DNA of 64,000 bases from Posidonia oceanica (lineage: Eukaryota; Streptophyta; Magnoliopsida; Alismatales; Posidoniaceae). This document shows positions 34,538-44,311 of the stretch, one piece after another; the first letter of the stretch is position 1, and each line of letters begins with the position of its first letter. The notes beneath the pieces were generated by a model. That model saw only the letters and a program-made list of their open reading frames with translations, was not told the DNA's origin and did not search any database. The DNA lies in assembly GCA_037176725.1 (NCBI GenBank), contig JAZBRS010000020.1:87366001-87430000 (forward strand). Direction: 5' to 3'. The position numbers and the translations under genes were made by a program.

Positions 34538-35454
34538 GCCCCCGGCGCCTACTACGTCGACTCACCCTCGGATGAGGAGGAAGGAGTGGCGATAGAAGCC
34601 TAGGTTGATTCATGGATGTCCGACTTAGAGTTACTTTATCAGGAACAGCTCAAGTCAATAGTAGAAGACCTGGCAGAGCACCAAGCTGTAGAAAGGAAAG
34701 GGAAAGCCGTGGCTACGGACCCTCCTCTGCAAGAAGACCATGCCTCTATCATGGTCTTGGAAGAAGACTCAGCAGTACCGGACTCCCTAGACCAGATGAG
34801 CTCATCACTCTGCAACCAGAAGGCGGGTCTAGGTGGTTTGTGTAGCACATGCCTCACTCAGGCAGTGTAGCAAGCAGTAGTGCCCAGATCAGCCGTCAGC
34901 CCGACATACCCCCCACAAGCACACTAGAAGACTTAGAGGAGGAAGCACTAGCAGTCCAAGCAGCAGCAGTAGTAGAGCAGAATGCAGAATCAGTAACAGA
35001 ATCATCAGCAGCCTCAGTAGCATGGCCATCAGCAGCATTAATGACAGAGTCAGTAAGGCCCTCAGCAGCATTAGCAGAGAACTCAGCAGAATCAGTCAGG
35101 CCAGAGCAGACAGAAGAAGTTGCTAGGATGGAGGTCGCGCACCGAGGGTACAAGAATACTCGAGTAAGCGTGACCATCCTAAAGCGTCACCAGGGCCAAG
35201 CAGCGGAACATATACACTCTTTCAACATCACAAATCCTTCTTTTGAAAAAGAGATCCTCTTGGAACTTATTGCTTACGGAGAGGAGGATGATACGGGCAA
35301 GGATGAGATTGATGAACCATTGCCCGAGTTCCGGCCTTATGACGATGACCTAGATGGCCCCAACCTCCATGTGGAAGAAGAAACAGAGGTTGTTAATATC
35401 GGCACAGCTGAGGAAGTTAGAGAAGTCCGCATCAGTGCCCAGCTGTCCCCCTAG
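34538..35454 (+). pseudogene. Linker between protease and RT of B
   Basis: Open pieces with stops at 34601 and 34868 and a frame change near 34790; then 34849-35454 is open (201 aa) in the RT frame. The sequence is rich in Ala, Glu and Ser (repeated SAALxEN / SVRP words) and then acidic. Just after the closing TAG at 35452 the frame continues with AEFIAFLKEYADVFAW, a common lead-in to plant gypsy RT. In Ogre elements protease and RT may be joined by splicing; I see no clear intron here and favour mutation. Confidence 0.7.
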
Positions 35455-36948
35455 GCTCGAGCAGAGTTCATCGCATTCTTAAAAGAATATGCGGATGTCT
35501 TCGCCTGGAGTTATGAAGATATGGTTGGCCTTGACATAGAGAAAGTGGTGCACAATCTATCCTTGGATCCAGATGCCAAGCCAGTAAAGCAGAAGCTGAG
35601 AAGATGGCGACCGCAATGGTTGCTTATGATCAAAGAAGAGATCATGAAACAGCACAGAGTCAATTTCCTCAAGGTCATCCTTTACCCTGAATGGCTGGCA
35701 AACATTGTACCTGTGCCCAAGAAAGATGGCCGCGTCCGGATCTGCATCGACTATAGGGACCTGAACAAGGCGAGTCCCAAGGATGACTTCCCATTGCCTC
35801 ACATTGACGTCCTAGTCGACAATACAGTGGGCCACAAGATGCTCTCCTTCATGGATGGCTTTTCCGGTTATAACCAGATCAAAATGGCAGAAGAAGACAT
35901 GGAAAATACTTCATTCATCACCCCTTGGGGAGTCTTCTGCTACCAAGTCATGCCGTTTGGACTGAAGAATGCTGGCACAACCTATCAGAGGACCATGACT
36001 GTACTATTTCACGACCTCATGCACCAAGAAGTGGAGGTCTATGTAGACGACATGATTGCTAAAACCAAAGAACCTGAAGATCATCTTGCTTATCTGAAGA
36101 AGCTCTTTACCTGTCTACGAAAGTACAAGCTGCGCTTGAACCCCAACAAGTGTGTATTCGGGGTGTCTTCTGGCAAACTGCTGGGCTACATTGTTAGCCA
36201 AAGGGGGATTGAAGTAGACCCGATGAAGGCCAAAGCCATCGTGGATATGCCACCCCCTCGGACTGAAAAGGAGGTCAGAGGCCTGCTTGGGCGTTTACAA
36301 TACATCAGTCGCTTCATTGCACAGCTTACGCCCATCTGCGAGTCCATATTCAAGCTCCTGAAGAAGAACGTGCAGATTCATTGGAGCGAGGAGTGTCAGG
36401 CTGCATTTGCCAAGATCAAGCAGCTGTTGATTAAGCCTCCTGTCTTGGTTCCCCCCACTCCAGGGAGACCTTTGCTTCTCTACCTTTCTACCACGCAGCA
36501 TTCCATGGGCGCCGTCTTGGGCCAACATGAGGAATCTGGTAGAAAGGAGCGTGCCATCTACTACCTGAGCAAGAAGTTCAATGAATGCGAAGCTAGGTAC
36601 AGTACAATAGAGAAGACCTGCCTATCCCTTGTCTGGGCTGCACAGAAATTAAGGCACTACATGATGACATACCCAGTTCAGCTCTTATGCCGGCATGATC
36701 CTATCAAGTTCCTCTTTCAAAAACCGGCCATGGTAGGTAGATGTGTTAAGTGGCAGGTGCTACTGTCTCAGTACGACATCACCTTTGTCACTCACAAGTC
36801 TATGAAGGGCCAAGCTATGGCAGACCATCTTGCTGATCTCCCATTGCTTGAATATCAGCCACTCCAAACACAGTTCCCAGATGAAGACATTTTGTCTGCA
36901 ATGGAGGACTCTGAAGACAAAGACCCTGAAGATCAGGAGCAATGGTAG
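35455..36948 (+). CDS. pol: Reverse transcriptase and first RNase H of B
   Basis: Copies element RNA into DNA. Open from 35455; first methionine 35521 gives 475 aa. RT motifs in order: VPKKDGRVRICIDYRDLN (about 35710), PLPHIDVL, SFMDGFSGYNQI, VMPFGLKNAGTTYQ and the catalytic YVDD at 36040-36051. The connection and RNase H follow (36450-36840). Of its acidic residues the first is lost (LYLSTTQ where LYxDAS is usual), while the E of YSTIEKTCLSLVW and the D of CRHDP remain, a decay typical of Tat elements that gained a second RNase H. The closing TAG at 36946 interrupts the link to the next domain. Confidence 0.95.
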   Translation, partial: ARAEFIAFLKEYADVFAWSYEDMVGLDIEKVVHNLSLDPDAKPVKQKLRRWRPQWLLMIKEEIMKQHRVNFLKVILYPEWLANIVPVPKKDGRVRICIDYRDLNKASPKDDFPLPHIDVLVDNTVGHKMLSFMDGFSGYNQIKMAEEDMENTSFITPWGVFCYQVMPFGLKNAGTTYQRTMTVLFHDLMHQEVEVYVDDMIAKTKEPEDHLAYLKKLFTCLRKYKLRLNPNKCVFGVSSGKLLGYIVSQRGIEVDPMKAKAIVDMPPPRTEKEVRGLLGRLQYISRFIAQLTPICESIFKLLKKNVQIHWSEECQAAFAKIKQLLIKPPVLVPPTPGRPLLLYLSTTQHSMGAVLGQHEESGRKERAIYYLSKKFNECEARYSTIEKTCLSLVWAAQKLRHYMMTYPVQLLCRHDPIKFLFQKPAMVGRCVKWQVLLSQYDITFVTHKSMKGQAMADHLADLPLLEYQPLQTQFPDEDILSAMEDSEDKDPEDQEQW

Positions 36949-37545
36949 CTATACTTCGATGGTGCTGTGAACAAGAAAGGCCGAGGCATAGGCACAGTGC
37001 TGACAACGCCTTAGGGACAAATGATTCCCTTCTCCAGGAAGCTGACCTTCAGATGCACCAACAACGAAGCAGAATACAAGGCATGCATCCTAAGACTGAA
37101 TGTCGCCCTCGAGCACGAGGTGCAGAAGCTGCTGGTGCATGGCGATGCTATGCTGGTGATCTCTCAAGTCAATGGCGAGTGGAAGACGAAAAATCCGAAG
37201 CTACTACCATATCATGAACACTTGCTGAAGCTGATAGAGCAATTTGCGAGCATTCGCTTCACATACATGAACCGAGCAAGGAACGCATATGCAGATGCAT
37301 TAGCAACCTTGGCGTCCTGGCTCAGCATACCTGAAGACAGCACAGTGGATGTATTTGTTACTCGCATTGAGCAGCTTGCACACTGTATTTGCATTGAAGA
37401 GGCAAATCCAACAACAGAGGAGCAGCCCTGGTACAAAGACATAAAAGCTTTCTTGGAATCTTGCAGCTTTCCACCCAGTACCTCAGCAGCAGACAAGAGA
37501 ACTCTGATGCGTCTAGCGTCAAAGTATGTATTAGGGGCGGGATAG
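36949..37545 (+). CDS. Second, archaeal-type RNase H (aRNH) of B
   Basis: Removes RNA from RNA-DNA hybrids. In frame with RT but separated by TAG 36946 and cut by TAG 37015; the longest open part is 37021-37545 (174 aa). Four acidic residues expected of this fold are visible: D in YFDGA (36958), E in NNEAEYKA, D in VHGDAMLV and D in NAYADALATLAS. A second RNase H between the first one and integrase is the hallmark of the Tat/Ogre lineage. The segment after 37330 is a tether to integrase and ends at a TAG (37543) where glutamine is likely. Confidence 0.9.
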
Positions 37546-38669
37546 TTATACAATAGATCATACACTCAAATGCTCCTGCGCTGCCTGAACAAATCAGAGG
37601 CTGATACGCTGATGCTTCAAGTGCATGCGGGGACCTGCGGCCCGCACATGAATGGCGTCCTCCTGGCCAAGAAGATAATGCTGCAAGGATACTACTGGCT
37701 AACTATGGAAGCAGACTGCTGCCGATTCATGCACAGATGCCATAACTGCCAAGTGCATGGCAACTTTATCCAGGCGCCCCTCAAGAACTACATAGCATGT
37801 CGTCGCCGTGGCCCTTCTCCACCTGGGGGATTGATGTCATTGGTGCCATCCACCCTCCAGCTTCTAATGGTCATCGTTACAATCTGGTAGCGATTGATTA
37901 CTTCACCAAGTGGGTGGAAGCAACCTCTTACAAAATAGTGACTGCCGTGGCTACAGAAAAGTTCATCAGAAACAATATCATAGCCCGGTACGAAGTCCCA
38001 CATGCAATCATATCTGATAATGGCACAAATTTCATTGCTAAGAGGATTGAAGACTACTTGCAGAGCTTCAGTATCAAACACCACAGATCCTCGCCTTACC
38101 GGCCGCAGATGAACGGTGCAGTGGAGTCTGCCAACAAAAATCTAGTCAAAATCCTGAAGAAGATGGCGGAAACTCATAAGGATTGGCACGACAAGCTTCC
38201 TTACGCACTCTGGGCGTATAGGACATCTGTCCGCACTTCAACAGGTGCCACCCCATACTCTCTGGTGTATGGCATGGAGGCGGTGTTGCCTATCGAGGTA
38301 GAGATCCCCTCACTGCGGATCCTACGCGAAGTTGAGTTGGAAGAAGCAGAATGGGTCGAAGACCGCTACGTCCAACTGAATCTGATTGATGAGCACAGGC
38401 TGCAAGCTATGCATAATGCTCACTGCTACCAAAAGAGAATGGCCAGGTCTTACTTGAAGAAAGTTCAGCCAAGAGGCTTCTAGATAGGGGACCTTGTTCT
38501 ACGCACCGTTCACTTGCCTGACGGTCGAGGGAAATTCGGACCTAACTGGCGTGGCCCCTTTGTGGTCAAGCAAGTCTTTTCGGGCGGCGTTGTAACTCTT
38601 GAGGATATGGATCAGGTCGAGCAGTCTGAGCCCGTTAACCTCTGCTACCTCAAGAAGTACTATCAATAG
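37546..38669 (+). pseudogene. int: Integrase of B, broken
   Basis: Inserts the DNA copy into the host genome. The zinc-binding part (about 37615-37760) has HAGTCGPH and CHNC, an HHCC finger. A one-base frameshift near 37788 moves the frame; 37797-38483 is open and holds the core with WGIDVIG, FTKWVEA, SDNGTNF and GAVESANK, giving the D, D and E of the catalytic triad. After TAG 38481 the same frame continues with a GPY/F-type C-terminus (GPNWRGPF) to LKKYYQ and the stop at 38667-38669. The homologous last codons occur in E at 59254. Confidence 0.92.
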
Positions 38670-39840
38670 CCCAAGGCAGCCCCATTGCAGACGCTTCCTC
38701 CCACCTATACATTTGCATTCTCACTCCTTACATTCTCATCCTACCTGCATCTTCTATTTTGTCTTCTACCTCTATTCCTGTACATTTGCTTATGCTTCTT
38801 CTGTCTTTCCCTTATACATCCTTATCACACTTCACCCTCTCCATACACCGTCTTTCTTTTTCAAATCATCATCGTCATCTTTTCAAACCACATCCTCTAT
38901 CGCATTTCGTCCTCTCCATGCATCATCTCTTTTCGAATCATCATCGTCATCCTCTCGAATCACGCATTACATTTTCTGCCCAGTGATGAAAACTGGAAGT
39001 GCTTGCCTGCTCTGAAAGGAGTCCACCTTGCCTCACCCGGCACTACTCAGATGCTTTAGCTAGTGAAGAAGCCACCATCAATCAAGACAGGTGAACTGCC
39101 TAAACTCGTAAGGACATACACCTTTGAGGGAGAAAAAATGCTAGGATGTGAGTTCAAAAGGTGAGAATAGACATCTAGGCTTGGGCACATCAAAAGGAAC
39201 AGAAGACGAAGACAGAAGCCGGCCCTAGAGATAGGGGTGTGCAGTCTAACTTTGCTCCTTTAGCTCATCACATAGCAGACCCAAAGCCCACATCCATTAC
39301 AACCCAAACACCCTTCTTTTTACCTCCAAAATGGGGATAGTGAAAGCCTGTGAAAAAAAAAGAAAGGAAAAAGAAGCCAAGCAAACAAAAAAAAAGGGAG
39401 AAAAAGACAAGCAAAAAAAGAAAAAAAGAAGAGAAGAAAAGTTAAAAGGGTTGCACAAGAATCAGCCCGAAAATATGGGCAATATCATCTCCCCGTACCT
39501 TACAAGAAAACCAAGGGTGCAAGCCTAAAGGTCCACAACCTCCCACCTCAAAAAGCGAACACTTGTCATCTCCTAGCCAGGGGCAGAGAAAGCCCGCACA
39601 CCCATGAGGGAGAAAACAAAAAGAGAGCAGAAAAAGTAGGTGTAGGTCCTGAGAGTTTCGCAAGTAGCCTGTCCTCACCACACCACCACCTATATACTGC
39701 CAACACCCGTTCTGGAGTGCCACCAGCAAGCTAAGAGTCCAAGTAGGACCCAGTGAGTCAGGGACCACTCCCTTCCTCTGCAGTAGGCACCAAAGCACTC
39801 CGTGTGCTGAGGGCACCAAGGCATACTAATCATCTCTTAA
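38670..39840 (+). other. 3' non-coding region of B, part 1 (conserved with E)
   Basis: T/C-rich stretch (38690-38980), then 38985-39830 which aligns in patches with E 59620-60360, for example 'gccctagagata' and 'gtaggtgtaggtcct'. 39335-39450 is A/G-rich. No supported ORF. Confidence 0.65.
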
Positions 39841-40223
39841 GCATACCAGCCTGCATCATGCATACATGCATCTTCAATCATCCCTTCCTTCTTATCAATC
39901 ATTCCGCTCTGCAACTTGCCTCGACTCTGAGACAGTACTTCTTGCCAAGCACGCGTTGGCGCCGCTCGAGCTGCACTAGTCCAGATCTCCTGCCAGTTCT
40001 CGCCCCTGTGTCAGCAAGACTGCAACAGAATTTCCTTTACTTCTGTCTGCTTAGCTGCTTTACTCTGATATTAACTGCTGAATGTTGTTGAACTGCTTTA
40101 CCAGCTTCAGATTCTGCTTTCTGTTAGCGATTATATGCCTATGAGATTTGACTATCTGCAAAATTGATAACAGGTACCTTCAAGCTCTGCAACGTCTGTC
40201 TGTTCCACCCTGCGGCCTGCGCC

Positions 40224-41384
40224 ATGGGTTATCCTACTCTTGAGACCCCAGTGCACTGTTCTGAAGCCCTACAGGGTTGGATTGGCAAGCTTACTCAGGA
40301 AGATTGCGAGAAGCTGCGCCTTTGGGGCATACCTACAAAACTGCTGAAGGCGGCTGATGTCGAAGTGAGCCGTCACCTTCTGTGTGCTGCCGCAAGATTC
40401 TGGAAGCGGGTGCACCATGTCTTCCGCTTCGGAAGGACTGAACTGACACCAACTCTGGAGGAGGTGCGCCGCATCTGTGCCTTCTCCTGGCTGATGGGAC
40501 TGCCTATTTTCATGAGGCGCGACAAGTACATAGCAGTCCTCTGCAAGCTATCTAGGCTATCTACTGACCGGTGCCAGCAAAGACTGATCTGCACCAGCGG
40601 TCCCACGCCCATGCTGTGCCTGCACTACTTTGATGAGATCATAGACAAGCGCGCTGAACTCGGCGATGATCTATGGCTTTGGGGATTTGTCACCCGATTT
40701 CTGGGAGAGCTGATATTCACTCATGGCCGGATGACAGTCGCGATAGAAATTACTGAAATTGCACTTGCTGTGGTGACTAGGGAGATAGACCTGGCACCAG
40801 TCGTCTTGGCTGAAACATATTGCGGACTGGACCGCATCTTCCACCGCTGTCACCACTTCCACAGCTACGGAGTGCTAGTACAGATCTAGCTGGCTGCACA
40901 CCTTAAGCTGAACTTACTACACCCCCAGGGCCACGTCATCGAAGCATACTGCAATAGCAGCCATGCCAGGACAATCAAGAAAGTCCCCGAAGAATACAAG
41001 AAGCTATCTGAGCTGACGGACGACACCATCACATGGCACATCATTCCATCTGTGGCTGAGCCTTTCACTATCTTCTTTGATACCCACGATGCGCAACTCG
41101 TGGTGCTACCAGGATTCACCGGAGGTGTGGAGTATCACCCTATCCGGGTCATGCAGCAGTTCGGCCTCCAGCAGGGTGCCTTCATAGACAGCACAGCCCC
41201 AAGGCTCCTTCAAGCATATCCTTATGGTTCAACATCTGCTACAACTAAGCTGGCTGATCTTATGCAGCATGGAGTGCGGTCTACTGACCTGGCATCTGCG
41301 CAAGGCTTGGGATGCACTCCTGAATATCTGACAGAGGTACAGGCATTCTGGCCTATCAGTGAGTTACCTCCTGGCGCTCCTTAG
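40224..41384 (+). CDS. Extra ORF of B: plant-mobile-domain / DUF7745-like protein
   Basis: 386 codons from the ATG at 40224, which has a strong context (gccATGG); an upstream in-frame ATG at 40164 is also possible. One TAG (40887, codon 222) interrupts it after VLVQI. Features resembling the DUF7745/plant mobile domain group: an N-terminal FW...FRFG...LTPTLEEVRRI block (about residues 65-95), APVVLAETYCGLDRI, a HSYGVLVQI...LAAHL block, and C-terminal VLPGFTGGVEYHPIRVMQQFG. This is recognition by motif only. After the closing TAG (41382) the frame continues for 13 codons with RKAKKARID, a possible nuclear localisation signal, so that stop may also be a mutated codon. Host proteins with this domain act in silencing and gene regulation; the role in the element is unknown. 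Confidence 0.6.
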
Positions 41385-41426
41385 TTCCCTGACTCCAGAA
41401 AGGCAAAGAAAGCCAGGATCGACTAG

Positions 41427-41970
41427 AGCGTCCATGTAACTGTCTGCTTATCTTATGCTGTAAACTTCGGGCCTGCCACAGGCATGTAATCAAGTTTAAT
41501 CAATACAAAGGCGTTCTGAGCCACCTGTTTGCTTTCCGAATCTACTACAAGTGCATGCATGATCATATCAATCATATCTACATGGCCCCTGGCTAGACTT
41601 GCTGCCGAACACCGCAGGAAAGTCCTCATCAATCAACCCAAGTGCTGACCCATGACATCTGAGCAAGCAAAGCTGCCGGGCACCGTCATCCGGATCTTCA
41701 TCAGCGGGCTGGCGCCCCCAACTGCCCGGCGATAGGTCCGTCAACCTGTCATCATCCTCAGGTTGGTACCCCAAACTACTCGTCTGGTAAACACGACAGT
41801 TTTGTCTTCACCCTCTGCTTTTGATACCAAGGACGCACTGCCCAATCCCTGGTATCATCCTGATACCAGGGGCATCTTTTGATCGCCCCTTGGTATCATT
41901 CTTCCTCTCTTTCCCTCATGATATTCCTAGTATCATGAGATGATTCGCTCCCGCGAAATCCATTCACTTG
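41427..41970 (+). other. 3' non-coding region of B, part 2
   Basis: After the extra ORF. Contains 'ctggcgcccccaactgcccggcgataggtcc'-like sequence shared with A, and GATACCA/TGGTATC inverted repeats at 41822-41900. Confidence 0.6.
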
Positions 41971-42620
41971 CCGACCGATAAGTTCAATATCTTATCATCT
42001 TTCCCTTTGCCGGCCGATAAGTTCGATATCTTATCATTCCTTCATCCTCTCTTTGCCGGCCGATAAGTCTGATATCTTATCATTCTATTCTTTTATTCAT
42101 TTGCCGGCCGATAAGTCCGATATCTTATCATCTCTTTCCCTTTGCCGGCCGATAAGTCCGATATCTTATCATTCCTTCATCCTCTCTTTGCCGGCCGATA
42201 AGTCCGATATCTTATCATTCTATTCTTTTATTCATTTGCTGGCCGATAAGTCTGATATCTTATCAACTCTTTCCCTTTGCCAGTCGACAAGTCCGATATC
42301 TTATCATTCCTTCATCCTCTCTTTGCCAGCCGATAAGTCCGATATCTTATCATTCTATTCTTTTATTCATTTACCGGCCGATAAGTCCGATAACTTATCA
42401 TTTCTTTCCCTTTGCCAGCCGATAAGTCCAATATCTTATCATCTCTTTCCCTTTACCAGCCGATAAGTTCGATATCTTATCATTCCTTCATCCCTTCTTT
42501 GCCGGCCGATAAGTCCGATATCTTATCATTTTATTCTTTTATTCATTTTCCGGCCGATAAGTCCGATATCTTATCATCCCTTTCCCTTTGCCAGCCAATA
42601 AGTCCGATATCTTATCAATC
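41970..42620 (+). repeat. Hairpin array 1 in B 3' UTR (GATAAG...CTTATC)
   Basis: About 16 units. Each contains GCCGGCCGATAAGTCCGATA followed by TCTTATC, i.e. a 6-bp stem GATAAG/CTTATC around an 8-base loop, with spacers that alternate between about 12 and 26 bases. It also opens frames with ADKSDILSF repeats that are not genes. Confidence 0.9.
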
Positions 42621-42629
42621 TTTTTCTTA

Positions 42630-42805
42630 TCAATCCCTTTCAATCAATCAATCACTCTTTTTCTTATCAATCTCTTTCAATCAATCAATCACTCTTTTCC
42701 TTATCAATCAATCATCAATCAATCAATCAATCAATCATCAATCAATCATCAATCAATCAATCAATCAATCATCAATCAATCATCAATCAATCAATCAATC
42801 TCTAC
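42630..42805 (+). repeat. AATC microsatellite
   Basis: Runs of (AATC)n with 'atcatc' interruptions, between the two hairpin arrays. Confidence 0.9.
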
Positions 42806-43760
42806 TCTTTCCGATTGATAGGACCGTAAACTATCATCTTGGGCTCATATCCTATCTAGCCCGCAGTTGTGTTATACGACTGACATCCAGTAACTGTCCC
42901 TCGTAATTGCACCTTTCAGTTGATAGGACCGTAAACTATCATTCTCTGGCTGATGATCCAAAACTCATCCTGACTGATATCCAAAACTATCACTTGCAAT
43001 TACGTTATACGGCTGATATCTAGTAACTATCCCTTGCAATTGCTCTTTCCGGTTGATAGGATTGTAAACTATCGCTTCCGGTTGATAGGACCGTAAACTA
43101 TCACTTGCAATTGCATTATACGGCTGATAACCAGTAACTATACCTCATGATTGCGCTTTCCGGTTGATAGGACCGTAAACTATCGCTCTTGGTTGATAGG
43201 TCCATAAACTATCGCTTCCGGTTGATAGGCTCGTAAACTATCGCTTCCGGTTGATAGGCCCGTAAACTATCGCTTCTGGTTGATAGGACCGTAAACTATC
43301 GCTGTGCTAATCATGTTATACGGCTGATATCCAGTAACTATCACTCGCAAATGCCCTTTCCGGTTGATAGGACCGTAAACTATCGCCCCCGGTTGATAGG
43401 TCCATAAACTATCACTCCCGGTTGATAGGCCCGTAAACTATCGCTTCCGGTTGATAGGACCGTAAACTATCATTCTTTGGCATTTGCGTTATACGGCTGA
43501 TAACCAGTAACTATCACTCATGGATTGTGCTTCCGGTTGATAGGACCGTAAACTATCGCTCCCGGTTGATAGGCCTGTAAACTATCGCTCTCGGTTGATA
43601 GGCCCGTAAACTATTGCTTCCGGTTGATAGGACCGTAAACTATCCTGCACAATCATGTTTTACGGCTGATATCCAGTAACTATCACTCACAACTGCTTCC
43701 GGTTAATAGGTCCGTAAACTATCGCTTCCGGTTGATAGGACCGTAAACTATCCAGCCAAT
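42806..43760 (+). repeat. Hairpin array 2 in B 3' UTR (GATAG...CTATC)
   Basis: About 25 units of roughly 29 to 31 bp around GGTTGATAGGACCGTAAACT followed by ATC, a stem GATAG/CTATC with loop GACCGTAAA. Every few units a variant 'cggctgatatccagtaactatc' (stem GATA.C...G.TATC-like) is interleaved, giving a higher-order pattern. Confidence 0.9.
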
Positions 43761-44163
43761 AAGCCCAACACCTTATCACCCTCTTCGCGTGACTTTGTCC
43801 CAGGGAAGCAAAGTCCCGCATCCCCTTTGCGATAGGAGAGTTGGCCTCTCTCCCCTCGCACCCTTTTTGCTAGCTTGCTCCCCGGGCGGGGACAAGCTGC
43901 ACTTTTCTTTCTCGCCTTGTCGCGCAAGTTTGGCCTGCCTACCAGGTCTTTGCGCCACATCGCGTTTCCCCTTTTGGCATTCTTCTTTTGCATCACCTTT
44001 GCACTTTCCTTTTCTAGCACTGCATACTAGTCCAGCATCATCATCATCCTGTGCTGCATCAGCATTCTTAGCTGTACTAACTTTTGCACTAACATTTGCA
44101 TTACATTTGCATTAGCATGCATTGCATTCATTGCATCTCATCCATCTGCACCTGCACTTTGCA

Positions 44164-44311
44164 TTGAGGCAACGAGCTACGACTTTCGGTGCATTCGCCG
44201 AATAAGTAACTCACGCCAATAGCAACTTCTGCTCCCATCGGTCAGATGGGGTGTCTTGTCAACCCTGAGCAGCAGCCTCGCTTCACTTGACCTCGCTCAA
44301 GGAGGGGCATC
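44164..44311 (+). promoter_or_regulatory. Polypurine tract and conserved upstream block of B
   Basis: AAGGAGGGG at 44299-44307 followed by CATC primes plus-strand synthesis. The preceding 135 bp (from 'gcaacgagctacgactttcgg') match A, C and E. 43761-44163 before it is GC-rich then 'gcattagcat' repeats, without a gene. Confidence 0.8.

Noticed and set aside
39331..39528. Lys-rich small protein
   Set aside because: Product of an A/G-rich low-complexity stretch in the 3' UTR; the homologous stretch in E does not keep the frame.
40671..41119. Minus-strand ORFs opposite the extra ORF
   Set aside because: Shadows of a plus-strand frame with domain-like motifs.
29861..41384. Amber codons reassigned to glutamine
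   Set aside because: Frameshifts are also present and A/C keep CAG at several sites, so decay by C-to-T change is simpler. The one TAG shared by B and C is reported separately.
42806..43760. CRISPR-like regular array
   Set aside because: Units are directly repeated without unique spacers of constant size, in plant retrotransposon sequence and without cas genes.
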